Assembly (NCBI GenBank): GCA_005877525.1
Contig: VBON01000126.1
Coordinates: forward strand, 1 to 5,673
Length of the DNA stretch: 5,673 nt
Direction of reading: 5' to 3'
Origin: Nitrospirota bacterium
GTDB lineage: Bacteria > Nitrospirota > Nitrospiria > Nitrospirales > NS-4
Shown here one piece after another: positions 1-5,673 of this stretch (its first letter is position 1; each line of letters starts with the position of its first letter). A program made the position numbers and the translations under genes. The notes beneath the pieces were generated by a model, which saw nothing but the letters and a program-made list of their open reading frames with translations, ran no database searches and was not told where the DNA came from.

Positions 1-24
1 ACTCCGAATCTTTCATCTCCAGCG

Positions 25-50
25 CAGGACCTGCGGAGGGCCGGGTCCTG
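25..50. repeat. Inverted repeat (7-bp arms, 12-base loop)
   Basis: CAGGACC at 25-31 is perfectly complementary to GGTCCTG at 44-50, with a GC-rich 12-base loop. It is not followed by a T-run on either strand, so a terminator role is not supported. It could be the tail of a structure belonging to a gene to the left of the window, or a chance hairpin in GC-rich DNA. Confidence 0.4.
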
Positions 51-193
51 TCGACAAACAGCCCAGACGTGCTCGCTCCCGCAGCCCAAGTCGCTGCGCT
101 CCGCCTGGGCGCCCGTTCGTCGCCACCCGGCGTCATTTCGTTATTCTTGCAGACAGTTTCCAGCGAGGTCGAAGAGGGGTGGCGTCGACCAGG

Positions 194-214
194 GGCTCCC
201 CGCCGCGCGGAGCC
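194..214. repeat. Inverted repeat (6-bp arms, 9-base loop)
   Basis: GGCTCC at 194-199 pairs with GGAGCC at 209-214 around a loop made only of G and C. It lies about 170 bases upstream of the probable start of the YyaL-family gene. It could form part of a structured leader if transcription starts upstream of it, but no transcription start can be placed from sequence alone. Confidence 0.3.
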
Positions 215-380
215 GCACGGAAGAAATGCTGCAAAGCAGAGTCGTACGGGTATATTTACGATTCGTCAAAAATAGATTGTGGCGGTGAGCACGGTGGGGA
301 TGGTCGGCGACAGGACCCCGAACTCAGCCCCAGCGTTTGTTGCATTGCGCAGTTATCTCACGGAAAGGTACGATATCAAG

Positions 381-2216
381 ATGCAACAGACAGGCGAGAC
401 ACCGCCATACACGAACTGCCTTATCCACGAAACGAGCCCCTATCTCAAGCAGCATGCGCACAATCCCGTGGACTGGTATCCCTGGGGAGACGAAGCCCTG
501 GGACGCGCCAAGTCGGAGAACAAGCCGATTCTCCTCTCCATCGGCTATTCCGCCTGTCACTGGTGTCATGTGATGGAGCGGGAATCCTTTGAAAACCCCG
601 ACATTGCCAGGCTGATGAATGAACATTTCATCAACATAAAGGTAGACCGTGAAGAGCGTCCCGACTTGGACGATATCTATCAGAAATCGGCACAGGCCTT
701 CATGCGACGCGGCGGTGGCTGGCCGCTGACAATCTTTCTCACACCGGAGAAGGAGCCCTTCTGGGGAGGCACTTACTTTCCTCCGGTTTCGCGCTATGGC
801 ATGCCGGGATTCCCCGAAGTCCTGCTCGGCGTCGTCGAGGCCTATCACAAAGAGCCCGGGCAGGTTCAGGAGAACATCCAGAAAGTTCGCACGGGTCTGC
901 GGCGCATCAGTACGCCCAATCCGTCAACAGCGCCCCTTAGTGAGGAATTGTTGGACAGCGCCGTGCGTGATCTCAGCTCCTTCTATGAGCCGGTCAATGG
1001 CGGCTTCGGCGACGCGCCCAAATTCCCCACCCCGCCGCCCTTCCACCTTCTGCTTCGGCAATACAGGCGCACCGATGAGCCCAAAACGCTGGACATGACG
1101 TTGCACTCGCTCTGGAAAATGGCGGCCGGCGGCATCTATGACCATCTCGGCGGCGGGTTCCATCGCTATTCCACCGACGCTCAGTGGCTGGTTCCTCACT
1201 TTGAAAAGATGCTCTACGACAACGCTCAGCTGGTGCGGCTCTATCTGGATGCCTGGCGTCTGAGCCGGGAGCCGCGTTTTCGCAGCGTCGTCGAGGAAAC
1301 CTTGGACTACATCCACCGTGAAATGGTCCATCCGGACGGCGGCTTCTATACCGCACAGGATGCAGACAGCGAAGGCCATGAAGGCAAGTATTTCGTGTGG
1401 ACGCCGGCTGAGGTGAAGGAGATCCTTGGCTTGGAGATCGGGGAGCGCTTCTGCCAGGTCTATGACATCACCGAGCAGGGGAACTTTGAGGACAAGAACA
1501 TCCCGAATCTGATCAAGAGCAACGGCAGAATCACGGTTCCCGACGTGGCGAACGCCGCGCAAATGATGGCGGAGGCCCGGCGCCAACTCCTGGAATCTCG
1601 CGAACAACGGGTCAAACCCCTTCGCGATCATAAGATCCTGACTGGCTGGAACGCCCTCATGATCTCGGGAGTGCTGGACGCCTATCAAGCCCTGGGAAAC
1701 CCACAGTATCTCTCCATGGGGGAAAGAGCGCTCGAGTTCCTCCTTTCGAACGCGTACAAGGAAGGACGGCTCTTCAGAACGATGACCGACGGAAAAGCCC
1801 GCCTGAACGGCTACCTGGATGACTATGCCTTTTTGACGGCGGCACTGATTGATGCCTTCGAGGCCACGTCATCGTCACGGTACCTGGAAAAAGCCCGCGA
1901 GCTCACAGCTGTAATGCTGGAGCAGTTCTGGGATGCACAGACGGGGGGATGTTTTTTTACCGGCAGGGACCATGAGGCCCTGATCCAGCGCATGAAAAGC
2001 GGCGAGGATTCCGCCATCCCTTCCGGGAACGCCATCGCCGCGATGAATTTTCTGCGGTTGTTCTCCTATACCGGCGAGCAGATCTATCTGGACCGCGCGG
2101 AGCAAACATTTCATTTCGGCTGTTTCGGGAACAGTTGGCGGCGAACCCTTTCGGAACGTCGTCTCTTCTGTGCGCGCTGGACTACTATCTCTCAAAGCCC
2201 AAGGAGATCGTGTTGA
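381..2216 (+). CDS. Thioredoxin-domain protein, YyaL/SSP411 (DUF255) family, frameshifted near its 3' end
   Basis: The N-terminus is a thioredoxin-like domain (about residues 12-170). It has the family hallmark HETSPYLKQHAHNPVDWYPW, a CHWC motif at residues 59-62 followed by HVMERESF, and the GGWPLTIFLTP and GGTYFPP segments. Residues from about 200 form an alpha-helical barrel like that of N-acylglucosamine epimerases and glycosidases, with conserved GGFGDAPKFP (207-216), GGIYDHLGGG (250-259), HFEKMLYDN (273-281), GWNAL (422-426) and DSAIPSGN (543-550). The family is widespread from bacteria to animals (SPATA20), and its biochemical role is not settled. No signal peptide is seen, so it is probably cytoplasmic. 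I chose ATG 381 because the conserved family sequence starts about 11 residues later and a GGAAAGG lies 12 bases upstream; GTG 279 is a possible earlier start. The family match ends at residue 577, after which 34 unrelated residues lead to the stop. The missing C-terminus follows in another frame up to 2449. The 611-residue product is therefore truncated, unless the shift is a sequencing error or is corrected in the cell. Confidence 0.9.
   Translation: MQQTGETPPYTNCLIHETSPYLKQHAHNPVDWYPWGDEALGRAKSENKPILLSIGYSACHWCHVMERESFENPDIARLMNEHFINIKVDREERPDLDDIYQKSAQAFMRRGGGWPLTIFLTPEKEPFWGGTYFPPVSRYGMPGFPEVLLGVVEAYHKEPGQVQENIQKVRTGLRRISTPNPSTAPLSEELLDSAVRDLSSFYEPVNGGFGDAPKFPTPPPFHLLLRQYRRTDEPKTLDMTLHSLWKMAAGGIYDHLGGGFHRYSTDAQWLVPHFEKMLYDNAQLVRLYLDAWRLSREPRFRSVVEETLDYIHREMVHPDGGFYTAQDADSEGHEGKYFVWTPAEVKEILGLEIGERFCQVYDITEQGNFEDKNIPNLIKSNGRITVPDVANAAQMMAEARRQLLESREQRVKPLRDHKILTGWNALMISGVLDAYQALGNPQYLSMGERALEFLLSNAYKEGRLFRTMTDGKARLNGYLDDYAFLTAALIDAFEATSSSRYLEKARELTAVMLEQFWDAQTGGCFFTGRDHEALIQRMKSGEDSAIPSGNAIAAMNFLRLFSYTGEQIYLDRAEQTFHFGCFGNSWRRTLSERRLFCARWTTISQSPRRSC
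2107..2116 (+). repeat. Tandem CATTT duplication causing the frameshift
   Basis: CATTT at 2107-2111 is repeated exactly at 2112-2116. Five extra bases change the frame. Deleting one copy gives a continuous reading through AEQTFRLFREQLAANPFG, whose hydrophobic and Pro spacing matches the usual family pattern for this helix. Explaining the shift as a 2-base insertion would leave one extra Phe and a poorer match, so a 5-base duplication is the simplest reading. It could arise by replication slippage in a real genome, or be an assembly or consensus error. Confidence 0.75.
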
Positions 2217-2449
2217 TCGGCTCGCGCACCGATCCCGCCATGGCCGATCTCCTTATAAAGATCCGTCAGCGGTACGTGCCGAATAAGACTTTAGTCGTGG
2301 TCGACGAAAAAAGTTCCGGATCGCCCGGCGTGCCGGCTGCTGCGCAAGGCAAGACCGCCATTGACGGCAAAGCCACTGCTTATGTCTGCCACAACTTCAC
2401 CTGTTCGCAGCCCGTCACCGAGTGGGACGCCTTGGAGAAGCTGCTGTGA
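2117..2449 (+). pseudogene. C-terminal fragment of the YyaL/SSP411-family protein, out of frame
   Basis: This is the rest of the gene that starts at 381, shifted into another frame by the CATTT duplication. It encodes 110 residues: the end of the helical barrel (FRLFREQLAANPFG, then SLLCALDYYLSKPKEIVLIG) and the typical C-terminal alpha/beta segment. The latter ends in AYVCHNFTCSQPV, the CxxxxC motif seen at the end of this family (C668 and C673 in the repaired protein). Joined to residues 1-577 of the upstream part it makes a 687-residue protein, the normal family length. A TTG at 2135 could nominally start it, but there is no convincing ribosome binding site and the fragment begins mid-domain, so independent translation is unlikely. 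The intact coding sequence over the whole C-terminus suggests that the break is recent or artefactual. Confidence 0.85.
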
Positions 2450-2485
2450 TCAGTTCTTTAGTTTTAGGAAGTCTGACTGGGAAAA

Positions 2486-2505
2486 CGGCGCGTCTCGGCG
2501 CGCCG
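2486..2505 (-). terminator. Hairpin, possible terminator for minus-strand transcripts
   Basis: CGGCGCG at 2486-2492 pairs perfectly with CGCGCCG at 2499-2505 around a 6-base loop. Read on the minus strand, the stem is followed by TTTT (complement of 2482-2485), a short U-run as in a weak intrinsic terminator. Read on the plus strand it is followed by GGGGAA, so it is not a terminator for the YyaL-family gene. On the plus strand it sits about 20 bases upstream of the ribosome binding site of the DUF2173-like gene and could instead form part of its leader. The T-run is short, so the call is tentative. Confidence 0.35.
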
Positions 2506-2525
2506 GGGAATGGGGCGGGTGAAAT

Positions 2526-2534
2526 AGGAGGTGA
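2526..2534 (+). promoter_or_regulatory. Strong ribosome binding site of the DUF2173-like gene
   Basis: AGGAGGTGA is a full-length match to the anti-Shine-Dalgarno sequence. It ends 5 bases before ATG 2540. It decides the start: the GTG at 2531 lies inside the site itself and cannot be the start. This is the best ribosome binding site in the window and predicts efficient translation. Confidence 0.85.
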
Positions 2535-2539
2535 GTGCC

Positions 2540-2875
2540 ATGGCTAGCTTGGATGAACTGCTAAAGATCAACGGCGTTGTAGCCGCAGGAGAATTTACCC
2601 CTGACGGCAAGTTGGTGGACTTCAAGGCGAAGATGGACATGTCGAAGGACATGGGCGCACTGACTGCGCAGTTCTGCGCGACCGTCACGATGATGTTCAA
2701 CACGCTGGCCGGTTCCTATTCCAAGATGAGCGGGATGAACTGGGTACCGCAGCACGGTTGGATGTATGCAGGTGGAGACTGGACCGTTGCAATAGGAGGC
2801 AACCGCGGCGTGTTCATCGAGACCGCCAAAGCCGACTTCAATCAACTCTACAAAGCGCTCGTCAGCGGGAAGTAA
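2540..2875 (+). CDS. DUF2173-like small protein, possible roadblock/profilin-like fold
   Basis: This is a 111-residue soluble protein with no signal peptide or membrane segment. I recognise it as similar to the DUF2173 family. Its landmarks are LDELLKINGVVAAGEFTPDGKLVDF (residues 4-28), a Met-rich helical middle with the single cysteine (AQFCATVTMMFNTLAG, 43-58), GWMYAGGDWTVAIGGNRGVF (73-92) and a C-terminal helix ADFNQLYKAL (98-107). The order helix, strand with a G-VVAAGEF-PDGK turn, long helix, then beta hairpin resembles roadblock/LC7-type regulatory domains, but that is inference from pattern and not a computed match. Nine methionines in 111 residues is high. The function is unknown to me. 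I recall relatives in Nitrospira and in sulfur- or iron-oxidising bacteria, where they may be small regulatory or scaffold proteins. It is preceded by a strong ribosome binding site and ends 9 bases before the convergent minus-strand gene. It lies 90 bases after the broken YyaL-family gene, so it could be cotranscribed with it or have its own promoter. Confidence 0.85.
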   Translation: MASLDELLKINGVVAAGEFTPDGKLVDFKAKMDMSKDMGALTAQFCATVTMMFNTLAGSYSKMSGMNWVPQHGWMYAGGDWTVAIGGNRGVFIETAKADFNQLYKALVSGK

Positions 2876-2884
2876 ATTCCTCTG

Positions 2885-5002
2885 CTACAGCCGCTTTCCC
2901 CATTCTTTCCAGGACCAGATCTGATTGTGGTCGAGGAGGTAGTTCGAACTGACATAGAGCGCCAACAGGCGCCGGTAGCGGGCAGTCACTATGGGATCGG
3001 TTACCGCATATCGGACGCCCTCCTCTTCCACACTCAGCCCCGCCCGATAGAGAGAAGCGTTACGCAGAGAGTAGATCAGCAGGCCGTGCTCATCTGCCAA
3101 ACCGATCAGATCATCATAAACGCTGCTCAAAAAGGCCCAGTTGTCCTGAGCACAATCGGTACGCAAAAGGCAGCTGAGGTCTCGGCCGAGAAATGGCGCC
3201 TCCCGCGGCATTAATCCATTGAGGGCAAGGATTGTGGGTGCCAGATCGACCTGGCTTGCGATGTTCGAGACGACCCGCGGACGATAATTGGCCGGAGCTC
3301 GTAAGGATTCATCCATCCAGATGAAGAGCGGGGACATGAAATGTCCGACCTGGCGCTCGATATCCGTTCGGCCAATCGCTTCATGCCTCCCGTGGTCGCC
3401 GAGGATGAATACGACCGTGTTCTTGAGCAGTCCATCCCGTTGCAGCCCCACAAACCAACGCTCCATCTCGACATCTAAATACCGCAGGGCCGCCAGGTAC
3501 CGATCCGGTTCCGTCGATAACGCCCGGACCTCCGGATGCGTGAGCGGCACGGTAAAAGGGTGATGAGTATTGACCGTGAGGGTTGTGAGGAAGAATGGCT
3601 GGTCTGAGGCCTGCAGAATTTCGATTCGTGACCGAACACCATCGAAGAGCGCTCCGTCCGTGATCCCAAGACCGATCCGCTCGGCGTTGGGCGAGAAATC
3701 GTCTTCAGCGAACAACTGGTGGAGGCCATTTCGAGCCATGAACAGCTGGAGTCGGTTCAGATCGCGGTGCTGGCTGATCACCATCTCGGTTCGATAGCCA
3801 GCCCTGCTTAACAGCGTGGGCAGGCAAAGGTAATCGTGAGTGTAGCGAGTCTTCATCGCCGACGGCCCTTGAGTCGCATAGTAGGAGCAGAAAGAAGGAA
3901 ATAGACCATGCGCCGTCTGCACCCCGTTCGTAAAAAAGTTTTCGAAGTACAGACTTTCACCTTTGAGCCGATCCAAAAACGGCGTGAGGCGAATAGAGGC
4001 CACCGTCCGGCCCAAATAGCGCCGGTCCAAGCCTTCGACGAAAATGAGCAGCACGTTGACGGGCTTGTTGAACCGGACGCCTTGTTCCGTCCGCATCTCC
4101 CGAACGAAAGGGTATTGTGGATCTGCAAATGCTGCCCCTCTGCCCACGGCTTCTTGAGACAAGCGCAGGGCCTCACCCATCCGCATGTCATTGCGCACCC
4201 AAGAGCGTGTGCCGACTGTGCGAGCATCGAGGGCGGCACGCAGAGCTTCGCTGGCGTAGAGAATCGGGTTCTGAGCAAGGTTGTAGTAGATCGCGCTGTT
4301 GATATCAGCGATGCGAATGGCATACGGCCCTTGAGGGTGAAATCCCAGCATTCCCCCTACAAGACTCACCAGCAAAATCGTGTTCGCTGTAGCGGGAGAG
4401 ACGGCTCGGCCGTACCGGCCGAGCAAAGGTTGCAGGCGCCTGAACACAAACCACCAGGCGGCGATCGCGATCCCTTCAGCAAAGGCAAACGCGGGCAGTC
4501 TCCATGCCCATCTGCCGCTGTCTTGTAGTTCCGCCCCCGTCTGTTGCTTGGCCTGAACGCTTGGTATCCCCGCGTCATTATGTGGCGCGAACAGATCACT
4601 GAGATATTCGAAGAAGACGAAGTTCAGATGTTGCTGGTTGTAATAGGAGTACACCATGTCGACCGTCAGCAGAATCAGGAATAGGACGGCGACAAGGCCG
4701 GCCGCAAGGAAGAAGCCCAAGCGATATGGAGACGCTGCCTTCAGCGTCGCGAACCATCTGCCGAAGACGGAGAAGATCACACCGAGGCCGCCGGCCAGCA
4801 ACACCACGATAGCAATCCCAAGCGTCGACGTGATGAAGTCCGCTCGCAGGCCGATGACGAGGGTCTTGAACAGCAACGCCGGCGCCGGCGTCTCCAGCGA
4901 GAGCGCCTGAGGAAGCAAGAACAGCCGTTCAGTCTGCTGGAGGACGAGGAAGAGGATCCACCAAAACACGACAGGCCGGCGGAAGGACCAGTAGAGATTC
5001 AA
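2885..5002 (-). CDS. LTA synthase-like membrane phosphotransferase (sulfatase/alkaline phosphatase superfamily)
   Basis: This 705-residue protein probably transfers a phosphoglycerol- or phosphoethanolamine-type group to an envelope lipid or glycan on the outer face of the inner membrane. About five hydrophobic segments (near residues 11-31, 43-80, 94-118, 169-187 and 206-221) anchor it, as in LtaS. The catalytic domain runs from about 315 to 610. It shows NVLLIFVEGLD with metal-ligand Glu323, probable nucleophile Thr363 in VQTAHGLFPS, NTHHPF with His480, and ILGDHGRH with Asp536-His537. These match the LtaS/OpgB-type metal and nucleophile set. There is no CxPxR formylglycine motif, so it is not a true sulfatase. 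Cysteines 372, 393, 611 and 617 lie in the external domain and may form disulfides. The start is TTG directly after the dapB stop; it keeps the RR-flanked first membrane helix, and the next candidate, GTG at 4969, would lose this. No strong ribosome binding site is seen, so translation is probably coupled to dapB. The exact substrate cannot be told from sequence. Confidence 0.88.
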   Translation of the reverse strand: MNLYWSFRRPVVFWWILFLVLQQTERLFLLPQALSLETPAPALLFKTLVIGLRADFITSTLGIAIVVLLAGGLGVIFSVFGRWFATLKAASPYRLGFFLAAGLVAVLFLILLTVDMVYSYYNQQHLNFVFFEYLSDLFAPHNDAGIPSVQAKQQTGAELQDSGRWAWRLPAFAFAEGIAIAAWWFVFRRLQPLLGRYGRAVSPATANTILLVSLVGGMLGFHPQGPYAIRIADINSAIYYNLAQNPILYASEALRAALDARTVGTRSWVRNDMRMGEALRLSQEAVGRGAAFADPQYPFVREMRTEQGVRFNKPVNVLLIFVEGLDRRYLGRTVASIRLTPFLDRLKGESLYFENFFTNGVQTAHGLFPSFCSYYATQGPSAMKTRYTHDYLCLPTLLSRAGYRTEMVISQHRDLNRLQLFMARNGLHQLFAEDDFSPNAERIGLGITDGALFDGVRSRIEILQASDQPFFLTTLTVNTHHPFTVPLTHPEVRALSTEPDRYLAALRYLDVEMERWFVGLQRDGLLKNTVVFILGDHGRHEAIGRTDIERQVGHFMSPLFIWMDESLRAPANYRPRVVSNIASQVDLAPTILALNGLMPREAPFLGRDLSCLLRTDCAQDNWAFLSSVYDDLIGLADEHGLLIYSLRNASLYRAGLSVEEEGVRYAVTDPIVTARYRRLLALYVSSNYLLDHNQIWSWKEWGKRL

Positions 5003-5673
5003 CTATCTCAGCCCCAGCACGTCCTGCATGTCGTAGAGGCCAGGAGGTTGTTTGACGACCCATTCGGCCCCGCGCAGCGCGCCCACGGCGAATGTGTCGC
5101 GGCTGGAGGCTCGGTGCGTCACCTCGAGGCGCTCGCCGATGCCGCCGAAGAGGACGGTGTGGTCGCCGACAATATCGCCGGCGCGGATGACCTGCATGCC
5201 GATTTCACCGCGCTTGCGCTCCCCGATCATGCCTTTGCGGGCGTAAGCAGCGACCTGGTCGAGACTCTTTCCGGTCGCCTTGGCCAGCACCTCCGCCATC
5301 TTCAAGGCAGTTCCGCTGGGAGCGTCCTTTTTCAGCCGGTGGTGGGCTTCCGTCACCTCGATGTCATAGTCGTCGCCTAAGGCGCGTGCCATTTCAGCAA
5401 TTACCTTCAGCATCAAGTTGACACCGACGCTCATGTTCGGCGCCAACACGCATGGAATCGCTTTCGCTTTGGTCTTTAGTTCAGAGACTTGCTCGGCAGA
5501 GAGACCGGTGGTCCCGATGACCATCGCCTTTTTCCGGCTGGCCATGATCTCAACGTGCGCCAGCGTGGCTTCAGGGGATGTAAACTCGATCAGCACGTCG
5601 GCCTTCTCGGCAAGCGTCGTCAAGTCATCACTGATCGGGATCCCCAGCCGGGCGCCTCCCGCCACTTCTCCCG
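5003..5673 (-). CDS. dapB: 4-hydroxy-tetrahydrodipicolinate reductase, 5' end beyond the window
   Basis: DapB reduces 4-hydroxy-tetrahydrodipicolinate with NAD(P)H in the diaminopimelate/lysine pathway, in the cytoplasm. The frame is open to the right edge, so the N-terminal Rossmann glycine motif (usual GxxGxMG) is missing from view; about 223 codons are visible of a usual 265-275. The visible part has ADVLIEFTSPEAT, GTTGLS, the APNMSVGVNLM segment, and the family signature EAHHRLKKDAPSGTAL with the catalytic His pair, Lys and the substrate-binding SGT. It also has GERKRGEIGMQVIRAGDIVG, HTVLFGGIGERLEVTHRASSR, and the typical C-terminus GLYDMQDVLGL. The GTG at 5665 is internal and not the real start. 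The gene leads a probable operon with the LTA-synthase-like gene, which begins on the base after its TAG stop. Nothing is truncated or frameshifted in the visible part. Confidence 0.96.
   Translation of the reverse strand, partial: GEVAGGARLGIPISDDLTTLAEKADVLIEFTSPEATLAHVEIMASRKKAMVIGTTGLSAEQVSELKTKAKAIPCVLAPNMSVGVNLMLKVIAEMARALGDDYDIEVTEAHHRLKKDAPSGTALKMAEVLAKATGKSLDQVAAYARKGMIGERKRGEIGMQVIRAGDIVGDHTVLFGGIGERLEVTHRASSRDTFAVGALRGAEWVVKQPPGLYDMQDVLGLR

Larger units (their letters stand above)
1..380. other. Non-coding upstream region with GC-rich inverted repeats
   Basis: I find no convincing gene here. The open frames that cross this stretch give low-complexity Arg/Ala/Pro-rich translations with no recognisable family and no good ribosome binding site. 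What can be seen is secondary-structure potential: a 7-bp inverted repeat at 25-31/44-50, a 5-bp pair at 84-88/106-110 next to the palindrome GGGCGCCC (107-114), and a 6-bp pair at 194-199/209-214. None is followed by a T-run, so they do not look like intrinsic terminators. The AT-richer stretch at about 250-278 could hold a promoter for the downstream gene, but I could not match a good -35/-10 pair. The in-frame GTG at 279 would add 34 residues to the downstream protein, but that extension looks non-native. Confidence 0.55.

Noticed and set aside
61..135. Possible tRNA or small structured RNA in the GC-rich left end
   Set aside because: The paired segments do not form a cloverleaf, and there is no recognisable T-loop or acceptor stem.
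279..380. N-terminal extension of the YyaL-family protein from GTG 279
   Set aside because: The 34 extra residues do not resemble the family N-terminus, which begins shortly after ATG 381, and no good ribosome binding site precedes GTG 279.
179..592. Open frame of 137 codons overlapping the start of the YyaL-family gene
   Set aside because: It is in a different frame from the clearly conserved protein, has no family resemblance, and its composition is that of a shadow frame.
924..1688. 254-codon minus-strand open frame opposite the YyaL-family gene
   Set aside because: It is antisense to conserved coding sequence and has no recognisable domain.
2100..2216. Programmed ribosomal frameshift in the YyaL-family gene
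   Set aside because: No slippery heptamer with a downstream structure is evident, and the exact CATTT duplication explains the shift more simply.
3908..4528. 206-codon plus-strand open frame opposite the LTA-synthase-like gene
   Set aside because: It lies entirely antisense to a well-supported conserved enzyme and shows no recognisable motif; long antisense frames are common in GC-rich genes.

Overview
This 5.7 kb chromosomal window has a moderately high GC content and looks like a Gram-negative-type bacterium with ordinary housekeeping gene density. The mix of a DUF255/YyaL-type thioredoxin-domain protein, a DUF2173-like small protein and a dapB gene next to an LTA-synthase-like enzyme would fit a Nitrospira-like organism or another environmental chemolithotroph. 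That assignment is from memory of family distribution and is low confidence. I see no insertion sequence, CRISPR array, tRNA, rRNA or phage gene.

Layout. Positions 1-380 hold no convincing gene, but carry several GC-rich inverted repeats. The plus strand then has a long YyaL/SSP411-family gene starting at ATG 381. Its reading frame is broken at 2107-2116 by a tandem CATTT duplication: the 5' part stops at 2216 and the rest of the family sequence continues in another frame to 2449. Removing one CATTT restores a 687-residue protein of normal family length. After a 90-base gap with a small hairpin comes a 111-residue DUF2173-like protein (2540-2875) with a near-ideal ribosome binding site.

The minus strand carries a two-gene unit transcribed from the right edge: dapB (lysine and diaminopimelate synthesis, 5' end outside the window), then a 705-residue membrane-anchored alkaline-phosphatase-superfamily enzyme of the LTA synthase / phosphoglycerol transferase type. 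The two genes are in the same reading frame and separated only by the dapB TAG stop, with a TTG start immediately after it. The minus-strand unit converges on the DUF2173-like gene with a 9-base gap.

Functionally, dapB feeds diaminopimelate to peptidoglycan and lysine synthesis, and its partner probably modifies an envelope lipid or glycan, so the minus-strand pair has a plausible cell-envelope theme. The plus-strand genes have no clear functional tie to it. I found no strong case for a wholly new system. The best leads are the CATTT frameshift, the same-frame dapB/LTA-synthase junction, and the uncharacterised DUF2173-like protein.
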